From positions 97,947,918 to 98,011,917 of the forward strand of contig OZ021721.1 of NCBI GenBank assembly GCA_963978545.1: a stretch of DNA of 64,000 bases. The letters are read 5' to 3'. The translations under genes were made by a program, and so were the position numbers. Shown piece by piece: positions 59,697 through 64,000 of the stretch (position 1 is the stretch's first letter; each line of letters starts with the position of its first letter). The notes under the pieces were generated by a model. It made no database searches. It worked only from the letters and a program-made list of their open reading frames with translations, and was not told where the DNA came from. The DNA is from Linyphia triangularis. Taxonomy: Eukaryota; Arthropoda; Arachnida; Araneae; Linyphiidae.

Positions 59697-60757
59697 GTTG
59701 TTTGAATGTGTAAAACAATCTTCTTTTCAAATCTCTACCACCTACTTGACTATGGTAGCTCAATTCGACAAATCTGTCTTCCTATCTATTTCATTGTTAG
59801 TAAAATTTAGGCATAAAACTTGTCATAATATTGATAGTTAATAAAGATTGAACTCAAGTAATATAAAACAATGTTTAATTTTTATTTTTTATTTTTTTTA
59901 ATAAGTCATTAATTCGTATGTCAATATTTTCTTTCTCCTTCTCTCTCCCCCCCCCCCCCTTCTTCACCCCATTCCACCACCACCACCCCCCTTACCCCTA
60001 CCTGTTTAAAAATCTAATTTTTAAAAAGAAACGTACTTAAACACTTACTTGACATTTTAAATCACTCAAAATTATTTGAAAAGGCATTAAAAAAATATCA
60101 ATTTAGGTGAATTTTCTCTCTTTTTTTAAGTTGATTTTTTGGGCCGGTCTATGAAAGGCATCAATCTTCCGATTTGTTCATTTATTAAACAAGTTATGTT
60201 ATAGGCGTAAAACATGAATGTAGAAATATGCTCTACAGAATTTTTAAATATCATTTCTCCAGGGTCGTACTGGCCATAGGGTTGTCCGGTGCTATCACCG
60301 GGACCGGGCCGGTCAGTGTATGTAAAAAATGGGACGGTCAGTTCGATAATAAACATACTGGATATTACTTTTTTGCAATTTCGTTTTAGTTTTTGAAACA
60401 AACTATACTTTTCTTTTTGAAAACCAAGTTCACTCCAAAGAGGTTTAAATAATAGACAGAAAAATTTGATTTAATTAAACTAATTATTAAAACAAATCAA
60501 TTGTAAAAATTAATTACTAAACAAAACTATTTAATTATTGAAATTGATTATTAACTATAAATATTAAAATAATAAAATCTTTTAATTATTAAAATTAATT
60601 AATTATTAGATTTATTTCATTAGTAATTATTAAAATTTGTTTAATGATTCTATTGAAAATTTGGATTGACATAAATCTAAAATCACCGAACTAATTTCAG
60701 TACATTACTGCATTTCTCTATAAAAAATCGTTCTAATTTTATAGGAGAAATAATGTA
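59697..60757. other. HAND intron, unassigned
   Basis: AT-rich with a C-rich run at 59948-59960 and CACCACCACC at about 59975. The block 60250-60320 (CTGGCCATAGGGTTGTCCGG ... GGACCGGGCCGGTC) is GC-rich and may be a repeat end. No gene supported. Confidence 0.4.
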
Positions 60758-61281
60758 ACCCATAAAAACAAAGTTTTTAATATAAATACTTTATATGAAT
60801 TACCAATTTTTATATTCATTAACACAGAGTCGATTCCATAAACAGAGCACGCTTGGTGTTTGCATCTAATTTTAAATATCAAAAACATTTCCAACAGCAA
60901 AATGTGCGGAAAATAACGTTTCAAAATGTATTTATTAAAAATGAACGTGAAATTATGCACTCACATCATAGTATCTTTATTTATTCTGATTCAAGCAATT
61001 TTCTCATTAATTATTTATTAAAAGAATTTTGGCACACAGGAAAAAGTTTCTTCAATGGTCGCTTAAATACTACTTTAGTGTGATTGGATGACGGCAAATT
61101 AGTTTATTAGTATTCCGTAAAAGCGACTTTTTAGTGACAGTAACAGCCCCAAAATTTGATAGAATGTATTGTCATCGATATCAAACCTTCTGTCAAGTTT
61201 CAGCCCGATTGGATGACGGCAAGTAGGTTAATTAGGCCTCCGCATATTTACACACAAAAAATCGAAGTTAATATAAAGGAT
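60758..61281 (-). repeat. Dispersed repeat R2, copy 2
   Basis: Inverted, diverged copy of 42896-43432. Shared landmarks in reverse complement include AACCCATAAAAACAAAGTTT, GATTGGATGACGGC and AAAATCGAAGTTAATATAAA. Confidence 0.7.
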
Positions 61282-61902
61282 TTAAAAAACCGATTTTTTG
61301 AGAAAAGTAGCTGGTTTTTTTTACTTTAGGGCTAATGAGGCAAGAGTTGACGTTATTCGATAGGGTTTAAACTTTGACATTCTTATTTTTACACAAATTG
61401 ACAACTTTTTTGAGGTTGTGGTCGAAGATTTGATAAATTTTTTCCCCATATGTGTTAAATAAATTCGGACATCGGTTTCTTGCTATCACCCAAATCTTCA
61501 ATGTAAATGAATCACAAATGCGAATTTCATAAAATGAACAGAAAGGATATCAAATAACTAATTTAATAACGTGGGCGCGTTAACAACAAATAATAAAATA
61601 ATAATGACATTTTATGATAAAAATAAATATTATTAAAAGTATAATGCGTTTTATTTTAACTTCTACATCAGCGCTAGCCAATACGCGGCCCGCGACAGAT
61701 TTTTCTGCGGCCCGCCGTCAGCACATAAGATAAAAATATCAAATTTCATGGTATGGACTTTTTTTTTACGTAATTACAATTTGTCCGAAATAGTATAGAA
61801 CAGATTCGCTACTATTTAGAACAGAGTTCTCCACTGCGTGCCCAAAGAAAACAAGTGAAAAACAGTGCCATCCATGAAGAAAAGGTGCAAATTTTCAATG
61901 TA

Positions 61903-63897
61903 CCGTACCCCCCCCCCCCCCAAAAAAAAACCAGAACGATGGCTATATCTTCGGTTCTAATTATCGTAGAATCTTACGGTTTGCACCAAAATGTTTTGCT
62001 TACGATTTTCTATATATCTGATGCAATTTTTTTTTTCTTGAGGGACCGTTTACTAAGTAAAAGTAACGCTATCTTTGAAAATTTCAATACGAACCCTTAT
62101 TTTTTATCATTTCATTCGATTCAGAATACATCATTTACCCTATATACCAAATTTCAATGCATTATGTTGAAAAACACGTCACTTATGAGCGAAAATATTT
62201 CGACCATTTTTTGACCGATCTTCAGGGAGAATTTCCATAAAACGAAAGGTATTTTTAAGGTTCTTCTTCACAGAGGGAGAAATCGAACGGTCAATGTGGC
62301 GCGTTTCACGACTTTAAAAAATACAAGTATTAGTCTAAAATTGCATAGAAACTACTTGGATTTATAGTGTCATGTTTAAGATTAATACAAAAATAGCAAG
62401 TAAACGCAAAAATAACATAATTTATTTACAACATTAAAGATGTGCATTCTTCACACGAAATAAATAAAATATCGAAAACTGTAATTGCAGAAATATAACA
62501 AATACTAATGATAATTAGAAAATTAATAAATATTAAATGTAGGCATTAGTAAACAGTATTTAGCAAAGCGTGAATATTTTACAGAAATATTTAACTATAA
62601 GCACAAATGTAACTAGATCGTTGAAATTATTTATAAAATGAAAAAGTCACATGATTCAGTAAAATTTTTAAAGGATAACTTATTTAAATTGCTTAAAAAA
62701 TGTTGTTTTAAATAAATGGAATTTAAGAAAGCAAATTAAATAAAAAAAATTGATAGTTTACAGAAAAAATAATTAATAATTTAAAAACTAAAAAACACGC
62801 TTTAATAGAAAATCAAACTAAAAAGTAGAAAATAATCAATAGATTAAAAAACTAAGAAACACACTTTAATAGAAAAGTGAACTAAAAAGTAGAAGATAAT
62901 TTTAAATAAGTTTGAAATAAGAAGTGATTAACAAGAAATATTTATTTTATCGTAAAAAAGCGTGGGGTGCTTTTTAAGATATTTTCATAATGGCTCTACT
63001 TTTACTAATATCTGTTATTAAATATTTACAAAAATTGACATCAAGCACCTCACGCTTTTTTACGATAAAATAAATATTTTTTGTTAATCACTCTATTCTT
63101 ATTTCAAACTTATTTAAAATTATCTTCTACTTTTTAGTTCACTTTCCTATTAAAGCGTGTTTCTTAGTTTTTTAAACTATTGGTTATACGATAATTGAAC
63201 GTTATGCGATTTTCCACACCTCTAGTTTACCTTGAATTAATCTTTGATAGTTTTCAAAAGTCGTCTACTATATGGTCCCTTAAAGTAAGCGTTTTTTACA
63301 TTTTCTCTAAAAAATCGAGAACTAATAGTCAAAATGTAAAGAAAAAAATTATGGGGGGTTTTTAGAACATAGTAAATCTAATAAAAGCAAAAAAAATATA
63401 TATGTTTCTATTAAATAATTTTTTTAATTGCTTTATTAATTAATAATTAATTATTAAAAAATAAATTGATTCAAAAGCTGATTGCTATTTATGTTTGGCC
63501 ATTTACTAACTACCTTTTGAAAAAAAAATTACTGAAATATATTAATTATTTAAGTATTTATTCCCAAAAAAACAACTTTTTTTATTCAACATTAATTTAT
63601 CATTTTCTTTTTATCATTTAAATTACAAACCATTCATTAGAAAATTACGAATTTTTGTATTTCGCATTCTTTTTTAATGCTGAATCCAAATATGGAATAA
63701 TATTATGAGGTTGCTATTGAACTTTTTAAAGTTTGGTTCTGTTTTAATATGTAGATGACCCCTCATGATAAAAAAATCTACATACAATTATTAAAAACCT
63801 TTCCCGATTTACAACGGTACCTTTTGTTTGTTATTTCAACAATTAGAACAAAAGATATAGCCATCGTTCTGTTTTTTTTGTTTTTTTTTGGGTACTG
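61903..63897. mobile_element. 2-kb inverted-repeat element with TA flanks
   Basis: The left end (CCGTACCC, C/A run, then AGAACGATGGCTATATCTT and GTTCTAATT) is mirrored at the right end (63840-63897). TA lies outside both ends (61901-61902, 63898-63899). The layout fits a non-autonomous Tc1/mariner element with ends of about 60 bp. The frame at 61855-62214 has no recognisable transposase. A second palindrome is nested inside. Confidence 0.65.
62830..63178. repeat. Nested palindrome
   Basis: Arms 62834-62974 and about 63037-63178 are inverted copies: AAACTAAGAAACACACTTTA pairs with TAAAGCGTGTTTCTTAGTTT and TTTATCGTAAAAAAGCGTG with CACGCTTTTTTACGATAAA. The centre is about 60 bp. A further partial copy of the arm (AAACACGCTTTAATAGAAAA) lies just left at about 62790-62815. 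Confidence 0.85.
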
Positions 63898-64000
63898 TAC
63901 CAGTCACACTTAACTGAATCTCTTTTGGGCGATTTATTGAGATTGGCCAGCAACGAATACTGCTACAGAAAGCCACTCTTTCATAAAATAAACTGAACGA

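Noticed and set aside
1..64000. CRISPR arrays, operons or other prokaryotic systems
   Set aside because: Spliced genes, SINEs and eukaryotic transposons show a eukaryotic nuclear genome; tandem arrays here lack unique spacers.

Overview
This is a eukaryotic, AT-rich (roughly 70 percent A+T), intron-rich and transposon-rich window. Three protein-coding genes can be supported. The gene content, tRNA-derived SINEs and large introns fit an arthropod. A chelicerate such as a spider is my best guess, from overall character rather than a diagnostic marker. An intact CSA (ERCC8) gene argues against flies, where that gene is missing.

Layout. Positions 2204-21204 (+) hold a complete four-exon ERCC8/CSA gene: 394 codons, all splice phases consistent, introns of 9.3, 3.3 and 5.2 kb filled with decayed DNA transposons and SINEs. 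Tail to tail with it, 21875-29689 (-) holds a five-exon gene for a 335-residue bZIP transcription factor. A TATA box, an inverted CCAAT box and two inverted CRE-like sites lie upstream at 30197-30260. From about 30.6 to 55.7 kb I find no gene, only repeats: hAT, Tc1/mariner and piggyBac-type elements, foldback elements, a 33-bp minisatellite, a 79-bp array, a roughly 490-bp satellite and a 148-bp array. At 55948-56394 (+) is the first coding exon of the bHLH factor HAND; its intron runs to the window end and the short second exon lies outside.

The genes have no evident joint pathway: ERCC8 is a DNA-repair ubiquitin-ligase receptor, the bZIP gene looks stress- or development-regulated, and HAND is a mesoderm/heart regulator.

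No clearly new biological system is visible. The best leads are an unassigned bZIP factor with a compact CRE/CCAAT/TATA promoter; two TTAA-flanked foldback elements, one with its empty target site preserved in the neighbouring satellite; several hAT insertions with exact 8-bp duplications; a 33-bp minisatellite open on both strands; and a GC-richer island with GATA and E-box motifs about 9 kb upstream of HAND.
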